Origin: Holtiella sp036655075
GTDB taxonomy: Bacteria; Bacillota; Clostridia; Lachnospirales; Cellulosilyticaceae
Direction of reading: 5' to 3'
Assembly: GCF_036655075.1 (NCBI RefSeq)
Contig: NZ_JAVVQU010000007.1
Location: forward strand, 12,862 to 76,861
Length of the DNA: 64,000 nucleotides
Shown: piece by piece, positions 9,042-17,500 of the stretch
How positions within the stretch are numbered: position 1 is the stretch's first letter
Layout: every line of letters starts with the position of its first letter
Program-made: the position numbers and the translations under genes
The notes under the pieces: model-generated
Database searches by the model: none
Told to the model about the DNA's origin: nothing
The model's input: only the letters and a program-made list of their open reading frames with translations

Positions 9042-9878
9042 TTAATTCAATAAGTTTGTCAGCCATTCTAGCACATCTTCTTGTACTTTTTTCACTTCCT
9101 CATCCAAGTCATGCAAAAGGTCATGCATACATCCCTTGTACTCCTTGACCACTTTATCTTGAAAAGGAATCTGACCTACAATATCTCGGTTGCGAGTAAT
9201 AGGGATTACACGATCTTCAGTCCCTAGCAAAAAGAGACAAGGCACCTCATACTCTTTGGCATGGCACTTGGCATAGTCTACACCAATCCTTAAAAATTGG
9301 TCCATAAAGCGCATGGTGGCAAAAGAATTGCATACCTTATCTTCCTTAAAGGCTTCCACATATACCTCATTACGTGTTGCCAAGCTTTCCCCTACTCGGT
9401 GTAACTTCACATCTCCTGCCACATAGCCCAAACCTTCATAAAAAGCTGTTGGCAAGTTTTTCATCCCTACCGGAACGCCTAATGCGGGTGAGGCTAAAAT
9501 TTGACCACTTACACTGTCCTTATATTTTAATCCATAAATAAAGCTAATAAGACCTCCCATAGAGTGTCCATAAGTCACAATCGGTTTATGATAAGTACGT
9601 TTTAAGCTTTGAATAAGGACTTGAAGATCTTCTACAAAATCAAAAAAATCTTCAATATCCCCTTTTTGTCCTTCTGAAAAGCCATTACCTCTATGGTCAA
9701 TAATGCATACCCCATAGTTATGACTAACAAGGAATTTAGCAAAATCTATATATCGCCCTGAATGCTCCATAAATCCATGTGCAATCACCAAAATTGCCTT
9801 ACAGTTTGCTGGAATATCTCTTCTACAAAATATTTTCACATCATCTTTCCCATAAAAATAGCTTTCCATGAGGTTCAT
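9042..9878 (-). CDS. Alpha/beta hydrolase, monoacylglycerol lipase / PldB-like (Hydrolase_4)
   Basis: The 278-residue protein has the N-terminal signature AHGFMEHSGRY (oxyanion loop HGF), the nucleophile elbow YGHSMGGL, an acid in LGTEDRVIP and a C-terminal histidine in GCMHDLLHD. This order is typical of the Hydrolase_4 family (monoacylglycerol lipases, lysophospholipases). No signal peptide is present, so it is expected to be cytoplasmic. It sits 11 bases downstream of the exonuclease gene and may be cotranscribed with it. The natural substrate cannot be read from sequence. Confidence 0.85.
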   Translation of the reverse strand: MNLMESYFYGKDDVKIFCRRDIPANCKAILVIAHGFMEHSGRYIDFAKFLVSHNYGVCIIDHRGNGFSEGQKGDIEDFFDFVEDLQVLIQSLKRTYHKPIVTYGHSMGGLISFIYGLKYKDSVSGQILASPALGVPVGMKNLPTAFYEGLGYVAGDVKLHRVGESLATRNEVYVEAFKEDKVCNSFATMRFMDQFLRIGVDYAKCHAKEYEVPCLFLLGTEDRVIPITRNRDIVGQIPFQDKVVKEYKGCMHDLLHDLDEEVKKVQEDVLEWLTNLLN

Positions 9879-9889
9879 CTTTTCACCCT

Positions 9890-10594
9890 TTACCTACCAT
9901 AATCTCTTAATATACCATCTATTCTTTTACTTGCATCTGACTTTGAAAAGCTTTCAATTGGTTTTTCTAGCTCTATTTTATGTGCTTTGCACAAATTTAA
10001 TAAGTAATTTTTTTGTTTTGCAGTAATTGGTGAATGCTTTGGCATTTTCCAATCATTTACTTTAGGTATAAAAAACTGTGGGGCTTCATCTTTAAATCCT
10101 GCTTCTAAATGTGTTAAAAGCTCATAGGTTGCATACGCATCATCATAAGCACGATGTGCATGCACCAAATCTATTTGATAATGTGTGCATAAATCTCCAA
10201 GTCTACGACTTGGAAGGTCTGCAAGCACTTGTCTTGAAATCATCAATGTATCTACCGTCATATGCTCAAAGCTTAAACCGAGTCGCTCAGCCTTTACTTT
10301 TAACATACGGTAATCAAACAAATCAATGTTATGCCCTACTAAAGGTAGATCCTGACAAAATGCAATAAACGCTGGCATCACCTCTTCAATAGGTGCAGCA
10401 TCTTGTACCATTTCATTAGTAATCCCTGTAATTGATGTAATATATTCTGAAATCAGCTCATTGGGCTTTACAAGTGTACTAAACTTTTCTTTTGGTCTTC
10501 CATCTTCTACATAGACAGCACCAATTTCAATAATATCACTTTCAAGTGGTTTAGTTCCTGTTGTCTCTATATCTAAAACAATGTAGTTTTTCAT
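9890..10594 (-). CDS. 3'-5' exonuclease, DnaQ/PolC-exo family
   Basis: A 234-residue protein with the DEDDh exonuclease motifs: ExoI DIETTG at residues 7-12, ExoII HNIDLFDYRM, and ExoIII HRAYDDAYAT with the catalytic His and Asp. The exonuclease domain fills about residues 1-175. The lysine-rich C-terminal 60 residues resemble tails of stand-alone DnaQ-like proteins in Firmicutes. It would remove 3'-terminal nucleotides from DNA or RNA during repair or turnover. Start ATG is preceded by AAGGAG. The hydrolase gene follows closely. Confidence 0.88.
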   Translation of the reverse strand: MKNYIVLDIETTGTKPLESDIIEIGAVYVEDGRPKEKFSTLVKPNELISEYITSITGITNEMVQDAAPIEEVMPAFIAFCQDLPLVGHNIDLFDYRMLKVKAERLGLSFEHMTVDTLMISRQVLADLPSRRLGDLCTHYQIDLVHAHRAYDDAYATYELLTHLEAGFKDEAPQFFIPKVNDWKMPKHSPITAKQKNYLLNLCKAHKIELEKPIESFSKSDASKRIDGILRDYGR

Positions 10595-10770
10595 CCATTT
10601 CTCCTTCTTAAGTCAGTTCTTAGTCTATTTTACTCTATTTTTAAGAGAATGCAAATTGAAAATATCATCGTCATTTACTACCAAATTTTATCATCCTAAT
10701 TTGTACAACTATTTTTTATTTATTGTCATTGACAAAAATGCAAAAATGCACTTAGTTGTCAATTTCACAT

Positions 10771-10786
10771 GTGCAATATATAGTAT
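10771..10786 (+). promoter_or_regulatory. NrdR box 1 upstream of nrdD
   Basis: The 16-bp site matches the core of the published NrdR consensus (acaCwAtATaTwGwgt) at every core position: C, A, A, T, A, T, A, T, A, G, T at 10774-10784. NrdR is the ATP-cone repressor that senses dATP/ATP and controls ribonucleotide reductase operons. Confidence 0.8.
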
Positions 10787-10801
10787 ATAGTATATACAAA
10801 G

Positions 10802-10817
10802 ACCATATATATAGTAC
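10802..10817 (+). promoter_or_regulatory. NrdR box 2 upstream of nrdD
   Basis: A second, slightly weaker copy (core ATATATATAGT, one core mismatch). Its conserved G lies exactly 31 bp from the G of box 1, about three helical turns, which is the usual spacing of paired NrdR boxes. Between them are further TAGTATA repeats that may include the promoter -10 region. Confidence 0.72.
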
Positions 10818-10858
10818 AGAATACAGTCTTATAGGAAACAAATCCAAGGGGGATTATC

Positions 10859-12973
10859 ATGGCGTATTACGTAATTAAGAGAGATGGACGTAAAACCATT
10901 TATTGTAGTGAAAAAATTAAAAATGCGATTAAAAGATCTGCTTCAGATTTAGACTTAGTCCTTAATGTGGACCATGTAACAGAAGAAGTAGAAAAGCGTA
11001 TTCATGATTCAAACTTTTATGAAATTACGGTAGAACAAATTCAAGATCTTATCGAGCAAACTTTAGATGCGCTTGGACTTGGTGCTGTAAAAAATACATA
11101 TGCCAACTATCGTAAGGAACGTACCCGTATTCGTGATTTAAAATCAGAACTTATGGACACAGTCCACGCTATAGGTATTGAAACTGATCGGGACAATGCC
11201 AATGTGGGTAATAACTTCTCATCTAAATTATTACGTATTGCTAGTGAAACCAACAAATGGCACAACTTATCGACTATGCCAAAGCATTTAGCTAAACTCC
11301 ATGAACTTGGTGATTTGTACTACCATGACTTAGATAGCTATAACCTAACGACCAACTGCCTCCATATCGATACTGGTGCTATGTTTGAACAAGGATTTAA
11401 CACTGGATATGGGACTATAAAAAAACCAAAACGTATTGAAACAGCGGCTGAACTAAGCTGTATTTTATTGCAATCTTCACAAAATGATATGTTTGGTGGC
11501 CAATCTCATGTCAACTTTGACAATGATCTGGCACCTTATGTTGGCTATACCCGTGATGAGATTTTAGCAGAATATGCCCCACTTCAAGAAGTGATGGATG
11601 CGAACGATTTCCATACATTTATACACGATAAATTAACAACACGTATTCACCAAGCGATGCAAGGGATTGTATATAATTTAAATACCATGCACTCTAGAGC
11701 TGGCTCACAGGTTCCTTTTAGTAGCTTAAATATCGGCATTCCTGAAACACAAGATGCTGCACTTGTCTGCGAAGCTTTTCTGCTAGAATATGAAAAGGGT
11801 CTTGGAAAAAATGAACAACCTATTTTTCCAAATATTATTTTCCGTGTAAAAAAAGGGGTAAACAGAGAAAAAACAGACCCTTACTACTACCTATTTAAAT
11901 TAGCAACAAGGGTAGCTGCTTCTCGTATGAATCCTACCTTTATGAATATCGATGCAGACTTCAACCTTCATTATTACGAAAAGGGTATTCTTCCCGCTAC
12001 AATGGGCTGCCGTACCTATGTCTGTGCCAACATCAACGGCCCAGAAGGTCCTGCTCGCCGTGGGAACAATGCACCTACCACTATCAACTTACCACGTCTT
12101 GGCATTTTGGCAAACAAAGACTTAGACCGCTTCTGGAAACTCTTAGATGAGCGCCTCCATCAAGCAAAAGAATCTTTGATGCATCGTTATGACATTTTGA
12201 AATTTCTTAAAGTAAAGGATTTACCGTTTGTAGCCGGCCAAGGTCTGATGCTCGGCTCTGAAGGCTTATCTCCAAACGACTCCATCGACCCTATTCTTAA
12301 AAACGGAACATGGTCCATTGGCTTTATTGGTCTTGCAGAAACATTGATTGCACTTGTTGGTAGCCATCACGGTCAAAGTGATGAAGCCCGTGAACTGGGC
12401 TATCGCATTGTACAACACATCCGTGACTTTACTGATAAGACCACCCAAGATACACGTCTTAACTGGAGTTGCTATGCCACACCTGCTGAAGGTCTAAGTG
12501 GTCGCTTCCTAGTGCAAGACCAGACACGTTTTGGCCAGATTCCTGGTGTTACTGACAAAGATTACTATACCAACAGCTTCCACATTCCAGTGGACTATCC
12601 TGTTTCCATTATAGATAAAATTCAAATTGAGGGACCTTTCCATCAAATGTGTAACGCAGGACACATTAGTTACATTGAAGTTGATGGCTACCCTAGTGCT
12701 GAAACCATTGAAAAAATTGTTTACTATGCTTATGCTCATTCCAACATTAGCTACATCGGCATCAACTTCCACCTACGCTACTGCAAAAACTGCGGAAAGA
12801 TGATTAATGATGGTGTCAAAGCTTGTCCAGAATGTGGCAGTATGGACATTCAAGGTATCAGCCGTGTTACAGGTTACTTAAGCTTAGATGAACGCTTTGG
12901 CTCTGGTAAATCTGCTGAACGCCATGACCGTGTAGCCCATGATGATTCCCATCATCACACCTATACCTTATGA
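10859..12973 (+). CDS. nrdD: Anaerobic ribonucleoside-triphosphate reductase (class III)
   Basis: The 704-residue enzyme reduces ribonucleoside triphosphates to deoxyribonucleotides using a glycyl radical and formate. An ATP-cone occupies about residues 1-90 (YYVIKRDGRKTIYCSEKI). The barrel follows, with conserved cysteines in TTNCLHID and GCRTYVCANING. Near the C-terminus a zinc ribbon (CKNCGKMINDG, CPECGS) precedes the radical motif RVTGYLS, with Gly672 as the likely radical site. An unusual histidine-rich tail (HDDSHHH) ends the protein. The start follows a strong ribosome site (AAGGGGGAT). nrdG overlaps the stop codon by 4 nt. Two NrdR boxes lie upstream. Confidence 0.97.
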   Translation: MAYYVIKRDGRKTIYCSEKIKNAIKRSASDLDLVLNVDHVTEEVEKRIHDSNFYEITVEQIQDLIEQTLDALGLGAVKNTYANYRKERTRIRDLKSELMDTVHAIGIETDRDNANVGNNFSSKLLRIASETNKWHNLSTMPKHLAKLHELGDLYYHDLDSYNLTTNCLHIDTGAMFEQGFNTGYGTIKKPKRIETAAELSCILLQSSQNDMFGGQSHVNFDNDLAPYVGYTRDEILAEYAPLQEVMDANDFHTFIHDKLTTRIHQAMQGIVYNLNTMHSRAGSQVPFSSLNIGIPETQDAALVCEAFLLEYEKGLGKNEQPIFPNIIFRVKKGVNREKTDPYYYLFKLATRVAASRMNPTFMNIDADFNLHYYEKGILPATMGCRTYVCANINGPEGPARRGNNAPTTINLPRLGILANKDLDRFWKLLDERLHQAKESLMHRYDILKFLKVKDLPFVAGQGLMLGSEGLSPNDSIDPILKNGTWSIGFIGLAETLIALVGSHHGQSDEARELGYRIVQHIRDFTDKTTQDTRLNWSCYATPAEGLSGRFLVQDQTRFGQIPGVTDKDYYTNSFHIPVDYPVSIIDKIQIEGPFHQMCNAGHISYIEVDGYPSAETIEKIVYYAYAHSNISYIGINFHLRYCKNCGKMINDGVKACPECGSMDIQGISRVTGYLSLDERFGSGKSAERHDRVAHDDSHHHTYTL

Positions 12974-13455
12974 GTCTACAAGTCGCAGGTTTCTTAGACC
13001 ACTCTCTAGTCAATGGTGAAGGCTTTAGAAGTGTTATTTTTCTTTCTGGTTGTCATCACCACTGCCCAGGTTGTCACAATGTCGCTATGCAGGACTTTGC
13101 TTATGGAGATCAACACTCCATCCAAGCCATTCTAGATAAGATTAAAAAGAACCTTCCTCTCATAGATGGTGTCACCTTATCTGGAGGAGATCCCTTTGAA
13201 CAAAGCGTGTATCTCCTCCCCCTTTTACAAGGGATTCATTCACTAGGTCTTACCATCTGGTGCTACACAGGTTATATCTATGAAGACTTGCTTGAAAATC
13301 CTAGCCACAATGCCTTGCTTCCCTATATTGATGTCCTTGTAGATGGACGGTTTGAAGCCAGTCTCCAAACAGATACAAAAAGATACGTAGGTTCTTCTAA
13401 CCAACGTATCTTAAAACTCTTAAATGGCATTGCTCTACAAGAACTAAAATATTAA
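12970..13455 (+). CDS. nrdG: Anaerobic ribonucleotide reductase activating protein (radical SAM)
   Basis: A 161-residue radical SAM protein that generates the glycyl radical on NrdD. The cluster motif is C-x3-C-x2-C in SGCHHHCPGCHN, near residues 27-34, followed by the SAM-binding GGD/P motif SGGDPFEQ. The length is normal for NrdG. It overlaps nrdD by ATGA, so coupled translation is expected. No clear terminator follows it before the convergent transporter gene. Confidence 0.96.
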   Translation: MSLQVAGFLDHSLVNGEGFRSVIFLSGCHHHCPGCHNVAMQDFAYGDQHSIQAILDKIKKNLPLIDGVTLSGGDPFEQSVYLLPLLQGIHSLGLTIWCYTGYIYEDLLENPSHNALLPYIDVLVDGRFEASLQTDTKRYVGSSNQRILKLLNGIALQELKY

Positions 13456-13482
13456 ATGGCAAAAAACAAACGTGCTAATTTA

Positions 13483-13911
13483 CTACTTCTTCCATTGGAA
13501 CAACACAATGCCTGCTGCAATCACACCTACAGCCAAAAGTTTTGTCCATTGAAACGTGGATTTCTCTGTTCCAAATAGCCCTAACAGTTGAATCAAATAA
13601 GAACCTACTATTTGAGCAATTAGTATAAGCATGGTTGCACCTGCTGGACCTAACTTAGATATAGATAAAATAACGGTATACACAATCCCTGCGCCTAGCA
13701 CTCCACCTAAAAGATAAAACTTGTTGACACTTTTTAGGCCACCAAGATCCGCATCCCTTACAAATACTAGTACAATCAAACAAGTTATGAGCCCAATGCC
13801 ATGTACAATGGCATTGGTAAACCATAATCCTGCTTTTTCATTGACACGGGTGTTAAATACGCCTTGTATACTCATTAAAAGCCCTGATAAAATCGCTACT
13901 AAACTTGCCAC
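13483..13911 (-). CDS. DMT-superfamily membrane protein, DUF606/YdcZ family
   Basis: A 142-residue protein with five hydrophobic helices and the N-terminal signature LSGLLMSIQGVFNTRVNEK, characteristic of the DUF606 (YdcZ) branch of the drug/metabolite transporters. Translation appears to start at GTG (13911), because GGAGG lies 8 bases upstream and no ATG has a better site. The protein probably acts as a paired or homodimeric small transporter. Its substrate is unknown. It follows asnA by 75 bases on the same strand and may share its transcript. Confidence 0.85.
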   Translation of the reverse strand: MASLVAILSGLLMSIQGVFNTRVNEKAGLWFTNAIVHGIGLITCLIVLVFVRDADLGGLKSVNKFYLLGGVLGAGIVYTVILSISKLGPAGATMLILIAQIVGSYLIQLLGLFGTEKSTFQWTKLLAVGVIAAGIVLFQWKK

Positions 13912-13986
13912 CTTCTCGCCTCCACTTACCTTTTTGTTTTCGGTTAGTTTTGGAAAAAAGCTAAGTTTTTATACGCTTATCTTGTC

Positions 13987-15003
13987 TTATAGAAGATGAA
14001 TACCTTGTTTTTCACAAGCTTCAAGCATTTCATCTGGCCAACTTGAAGCTTGCACCTCGCCAATATGCATCTTGTGTAAGAAGAACATACAAATGCGAGA
14101 TTGACCAATCCCACCACCAATGGTATATGGAAGTTTTTTATCTAAAAGTAAGCGGTGGAATTCTAATGTTTTACGCTCTGTACAGCCTGCAACTTCTAAC
14201 TGACGTTCAAGTGCTTCTTCATCCACACGGATACCCATAGAAGACAATTCAAAAGCACAATCAAGCAATGGATTCCAGAACATAATGTCACCATTTAAGC
14301 CCCAATCGTCGTAGTCAGGTGCACGCCCATCATGCCTTTGTCCATTAGAAAGCACCTCACCTATTTGCATAATGAATACAGCTTTTTTAGCTTTACAAAT
14401 GGCATTTTCTCTTTCTTTTGGTGTCATATCTGGATACAACATCAAAAGTTCTTCTGAAGTGATGAACGTAATTTCTTCTGGTAACCATCTTTCAAGCATT
14501 GGATATTCATGCACAATATAGTTTTCAGTTTTAACAAAAGCATTATAAATACGTTTGACTGTATCTTGTAAATAAGTCATGTTACGCATTTCTTTTGTAA
14601 TGACTTTTTCCCAGTCCCACTGGTCTACGTAAATCGAATGAAGATTATCCACCTCTTCATCTCGTCTTATAGCATTCATATCTGTGTAGAGCCCTTCACC
14701 TACTTCAAACTGATACCTTGCAAGCGCCATACGTTTCCACTTCGCCAGTGAATGTACTATTTCTACTACTGCACCTTGGTCATCAAGTAAGTCAAAGCTT
14801 ACAGGTCTTTCTATCCCATTTAAGTTATCATTAAGCCCTGTCTCTGGTTTTACAAAAAGTGGTGCTGATACACGTGTTAAACACAACTCATAGGCCAATG
14901 CTGTTTCAAAGTAATCTTTAAGCTTTTTGATTGCTACCTCTGTTTCTCTTAAATCTAATGCGGATGCATATCCTTCTTTTACATATAGTTCCATCTTATT
15001 CAC
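13987..15003 (-). CDS. asnA: Aspartate-ammonia ligase (asparagine synthetase A)
   Basis: The 338-residue enzyme makes asparagine from aspartate, ammonia and ATP and is built on a class II aminoacyl-tRNA synthetase-like fold. Recognisable family segments are SAPLFVKPETGLNDNLNG, the block VHSLAKWKRMAL, YVDQWDWEKV and the C-terminal GGGIGQSR motif 3. Length is normal (E. coli AsnA is 330). It is preceded by a T-box leader with an asparagine specifier, so expression should rise when uncharged tRNA-Asn accumulates. Confidence 0.97.
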   Translation of the reverse strand: MNKMELYVKEGYASALDLRETEVAIKKLKDYFETALAYELCLTRVSAPLFVKPETGLNDNLNGIERPVSFDLLDDQGAVVEIVHSLAKWKRMALARYQFEVGEGLYTDMNAIRRDEEVDNLHSIYVDQWDWEKVITKEMRNMTYLQDTVKRIYNAFVKTENYIVHEYPMLERWLPEEITFITSEELLMLYPDMTPKERENAICKAKKAVFIMQIGEVLSNGQRHDGRAPDYDDWGLNGDIMFWNPLLDCAFELSSMGIRVDEEALERQLEVAGCTERKTLEFHRLLLDKKLPYTIGGGIGQSRICMFFLHKMHIGEVQASSWPDEMLEACEKQGIHLL

Positions 15004-15019
15004 CCTTTCTTTAAAAACA

Positions 15020-15262
15020 AATAAAAAAACCTTCGTCCTCTCATAGATTGAAAGGGACGAAGGTTATCATTCGTGGCCACCCTATTACATTTCATCAAAC
15101 GTACAGATTCCTCGATACGTATTAGATATAACGGTCTACCCCGTCTAAGCCTACTCGTTAACAACTTTCGGTTAGCAGCTCCAAGATGTTCTTCCACTAC
15201 AACGCCGCCGCTGGCTTTCACCTTCCCCAGCTCTCTTTAGACTTTGTTATCAGCTTACTCTT
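15020..15262 (-). ncRNA. T-box leader of asnA (Asn specifier)
   Basis: On the minus strand the leader shows the AGAGAG element and GGTGAAAGCC of stem I, a specifier AAC (positions 15190-15188) followed by A, and the T-box block GGGTGGCCACGA. The T-box bulge TGGC at 15079-15076 complements a tRNA end with discriminator G (GCCA), which is the base carried by tRNA-Asn. A terminator hairpin follows. Specifier, bulge and downstream gene all agree on asparagine. Confidence 0.9.
15023..15065 (-). terminator. Regulated terminator of the asnA T-box
   Basis: The minus strand shows AACCTTCGTCC pairing with GGACGAAGGTT and then a run of T residues, ending 20 bases before the asnA start. Its 5' arm abuts the T-box block, allowing the usual terminator/antiterminator switch. 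Confidence 0.9.
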
Positions 15263-15335
15263 CTTTTCCTAGCTTTTATAGTAATATGCTAGAATTATAT
15301 ATAACTTTATTCTTATTGTCAAGTGTATGTAATTT

Positions 15336-16061
15336 TTAATCTTCGAGTTGTGGAAAAGGTAAAAATCTATTCCAATCAAAGTCTTTGCCCAACCCTTCTT
15401 GTTCAAGCCAATCTATAAAAGTTTCTTGAATGTTATGAATGTGATACGTTACAAGATGCACCAAATTTTGCTTATCTTCTGCTTCTAAAGCCTGGACCAT
15501 TTCTTTTTGGTGAGATAATTCATTCATTAACTCTGGAATCAAATGATAAATGTACACGAGATAGCGTTCTATACGTACAAAATACTCTTCGTACATTTTA
15601 CTGAGTTCCTTATTCTGTGCAAAATCACAAAACACTTGGTAGAACAAACGATAGTGCCTACAATATACATCTGAGCTTTCCGGGGTTTTCATTTTTTCTA
15701 TAATAAACTTAAGCTTATGTAACGCTTCTTTGTCCATTGTATCTTCCATCAAGTCTATGCATCCTACTTCAAATACTTTACGGACTTCAAACAGCTCTTC
15801 CATCTCCTTAAAGCTCATGTTTGTTACAAGTGCACCCTTATTACGTATACATTTCACTAATCCTTTTGCTTCTACCTGAATGAGCGCTTCACGAACCGGA
15901 ATCAAACTCACCTCAAATTGTTTAGCGATTTCGTCTTGTTTAAGCTGTACCCCTCCTCTATACTCACCTTGCAAAATAGCATCTTTTAAAGCTTCTGCGA
16001 TAAGATCAGGCATATTTTTGTAGCTTTGTATTCTATCTAGGGTAAATATTTTTGTATTCAT
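15336..16061 (-). CDS. GntR-family transcriptional regulator (FCD type)
   Basis: A 241-residue regulator with an N-terminal winged helix-turn-helix (about residues 15-75: LKQDEIAKQFEVSLIPVREA, then VEAKGLV) and a helical C-terminal FCD ligand domain (about 80-215). FCD regulators usually sense small organic acids. It is divergent from a TetR-family gene, with a 109-bp AT-rich intergenic region holding both promoters. No metabolic gene that would reveal the effector is adjacent. Confidence 0.88.
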   Translation of the reverse strand: MNTKIFTLDRIQSYKNMPDLIAEALKDAILQGEYRGGVQLKQDEIAKQFEVSLIPVREALIQVEAKGLVKCIRNKGALVTNMSFKEMEELFEVRKVFEVGCIDLMEDTMDKEALHKLKFIIEKMKTPESSDVYCRHYRLFYQVFCDFAQNKELSKMYEEYFVRIERYLVYIYHLIPELMNELSHQKEMVQALEAEDKQNLVHLVTYHIHNIQETFIDWLEQEGLGKDFDWNRFLPFPQLED

Positions 16062-16170
16062 AGTTACATTATATCAAATTTTTATATAAAAATATAATAT
16101 TTTTTAATTTTTTTATTTACTTGTTATCACTTAAACATTTGATATAATATGTGTTGAAAGGGAGGTCCTT

Positions 16171-16779
16171 ATGCCAAAAATTATACATGACCTGAATAAA
16201 TGCATTGAACAAAGCGCTCTAGAACTTTTCAATGCCCATGACTATAACCAAGTGGATATGAAGATGATTGCAAAGAAATGTCATATTGCTGTCGGTACAC
16301 TTTATAACTACTATCCCAACAAAAAACAGCTCTTTATTCACATTTTAGAATGTAGTTGGCGCGAGACATCTCACGATTTAGATAAAATTTATGCAATGAA
16401 TTTGACACCGGAAGAAAAACTTTCTCAAAGCATTGAGATTCTCTACGATGACATTGCCCATCGTAAAGGGATGGGCAAGCTCCTTTACAAAGTATTGGCA
16501 ACTCAAATTATGGAAGCTGAAATGACAGACCTTTTCCATACGATCTTCTTTCAACTTGAACGGCTTTTTGACAGCTTCTTGAAAAAGAGTTTCTCTTGTA
16601 GCCCTGAGACGATGAATATTAGACTTGCTAAGTCCCTCATCACTCAAATTCAAAATGCCATTTCTTCCTACCCCCATGAACGCGAAGATAACTTACACTT
16701 TATCCAAGACTTCTTCTACAACTCTATGCACGTAGACTTGTCTTTGAAAACGGTGTATTTAAAAGACCATACGATGTAG
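16171..16779 (+). CDS. TetR-family transcriptional regulator
   Basis: The 202-residue protein has the TetR helix-turn-helix at about residues 25-50 (MKMIAKKCHIAVGTLYNYYP, followed by NKKQLF) and a helical C-terminal ligand/dimerisation domain without a recognised signature. The start follows GGGAGG. The last codons lie inside its own terminator hairpin. It stands divergent from the GntR regulator and convergent with ung, so its target is not evident. Confidence 0.88.
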   Translation: MPKIIHDLNKCIEQSALELFNAHDYNQVDMKMIAKKCHIAVGTLYNYYPNKKQLFIHILECSWRETSHDLDKIYAMNLTPEEKLSQSIEILYDDIAHRKGMGKLLYKVLATQIMEAEMTDLFHTIFFQLERLFDSFLKKSFSCSPETMNIRLAKSLITQIQNAISSYPHEREDNLHFIQDFFYNSMHVDLSLKTVYLKDHTM

Positions 16780-16793
16780 TTGTATGGTCTTTT
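16761..16793. terminator. Bidirectional terminator between tetR-like gene and ung
   Basis: AAAAGACCATAC pairs with GTATGGTCTTTT around a 9-nt loop. The A and T runs on both sides would let it act for the plus-strand regulator and the convergent ung gene. The regulator's stop codon is within the loop. Confidence 0.8.
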
Positions 16794-16808
16794 GTCTTAT
16801 CATTTTAT

Positions 16809-17486
16809 TTATTTTAAGTTAGGAATTTGCCAGTCAATAGGACATTTGCCTTCACTTACTAAGTGTACGTTCACTTGTTTAAAGTGATCACACCCAAAGA
16901 ATCCACGATACGCTGAAAGGGGACTTGGGTGAACTGCTGTAAGAACAATATGCTTTTTGTTGGTAATCAAACTTTGTTTACGCTTAGCTGGTGTCCCCCA
17001 GAGTAAGAAGATAACTGTTTCATCTTTTTCATTTAAAAGTTGTATAATGTGGTCTGTGAGCTGCTCCCATCCCTGATTTTGATGAGACTGTGGCGTCCCT
17101 GCACGTACAGTCAAAACAGTATTCAAAAGAAGTACGCCCTGCTTTGCCCAATGCATCAAATACCCATTGTCTGGAATGTAACACCCTAATGATTGGTGAA
17201 GCTCCTTATACATATTCTGAAGAGATGGCGGTGTAGGGATACCTGGATTCACAGAAAAGGCCATCCCATGAGCTTGATTAGGCCCATGATAAGGGTCTTG
17301 CCCTAAAATCACCACTTTAGTATCTCCATAAGATGTGACACGTAAAGCGTTGAAGATATCCTCTTTAGGCGGATATACGGTATAGTTACTATATTCTTGT
17401 TTTAAAAAATCTCTCAGTGCTAAATAATACAGTTTATTAAATTCTTCTTGTAGTTTTTCATCCCAATCGTTATTTAAAAGTACCAT
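16809..17486 (-). CDS. ung: Uracil-DNA glycosylase, family 1
   Basis: The 225-residue enzyme removes uracil from DNA. Family 1 motifs are present: the water-activating loop GQDPYHGPNQAHGMAFS with the catalytic Asp, LLWGTPAKRK, and the leucine-intercalation loop HPSPLSAYRGFFG with the catalytic His. Length matches Ung of other Firmicutes. The YitT-type gene lies 14 bases upstream on the same strand. Confidence 0.97.
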   Translation of the reverse strand: MVLLNNDWDEKLQEEFNKLYYLALRDFLKQEYSNYTVYPPKEDIFNALRVTSYGDTKVVILGQDPYHGPNQAHGMAFSVNPGIPTPPSLQNMYKELHQSLGCYIPDNGYLMHWAKQGVLLLNTVLTVRAGTPQSHQNQGWEQLTDHIIQLLNEKDETVIFLLWGTPAKRKQSLITNKKHIVLTAVHPSPLSAYRGFFGCDHFKQVNVHLVSEGKCPIDWQIPNLK

Positions 17487-17500
17487 GTTGTTGTCTCCCT

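Noticed and set aside
15000..15221. 73-codon minus-strand frame over the asnA leader
   Set aside because: It coincides with the T-box and its terminator. Codon use follows RNA structure, not protein, and the start lacks a ribosome site.
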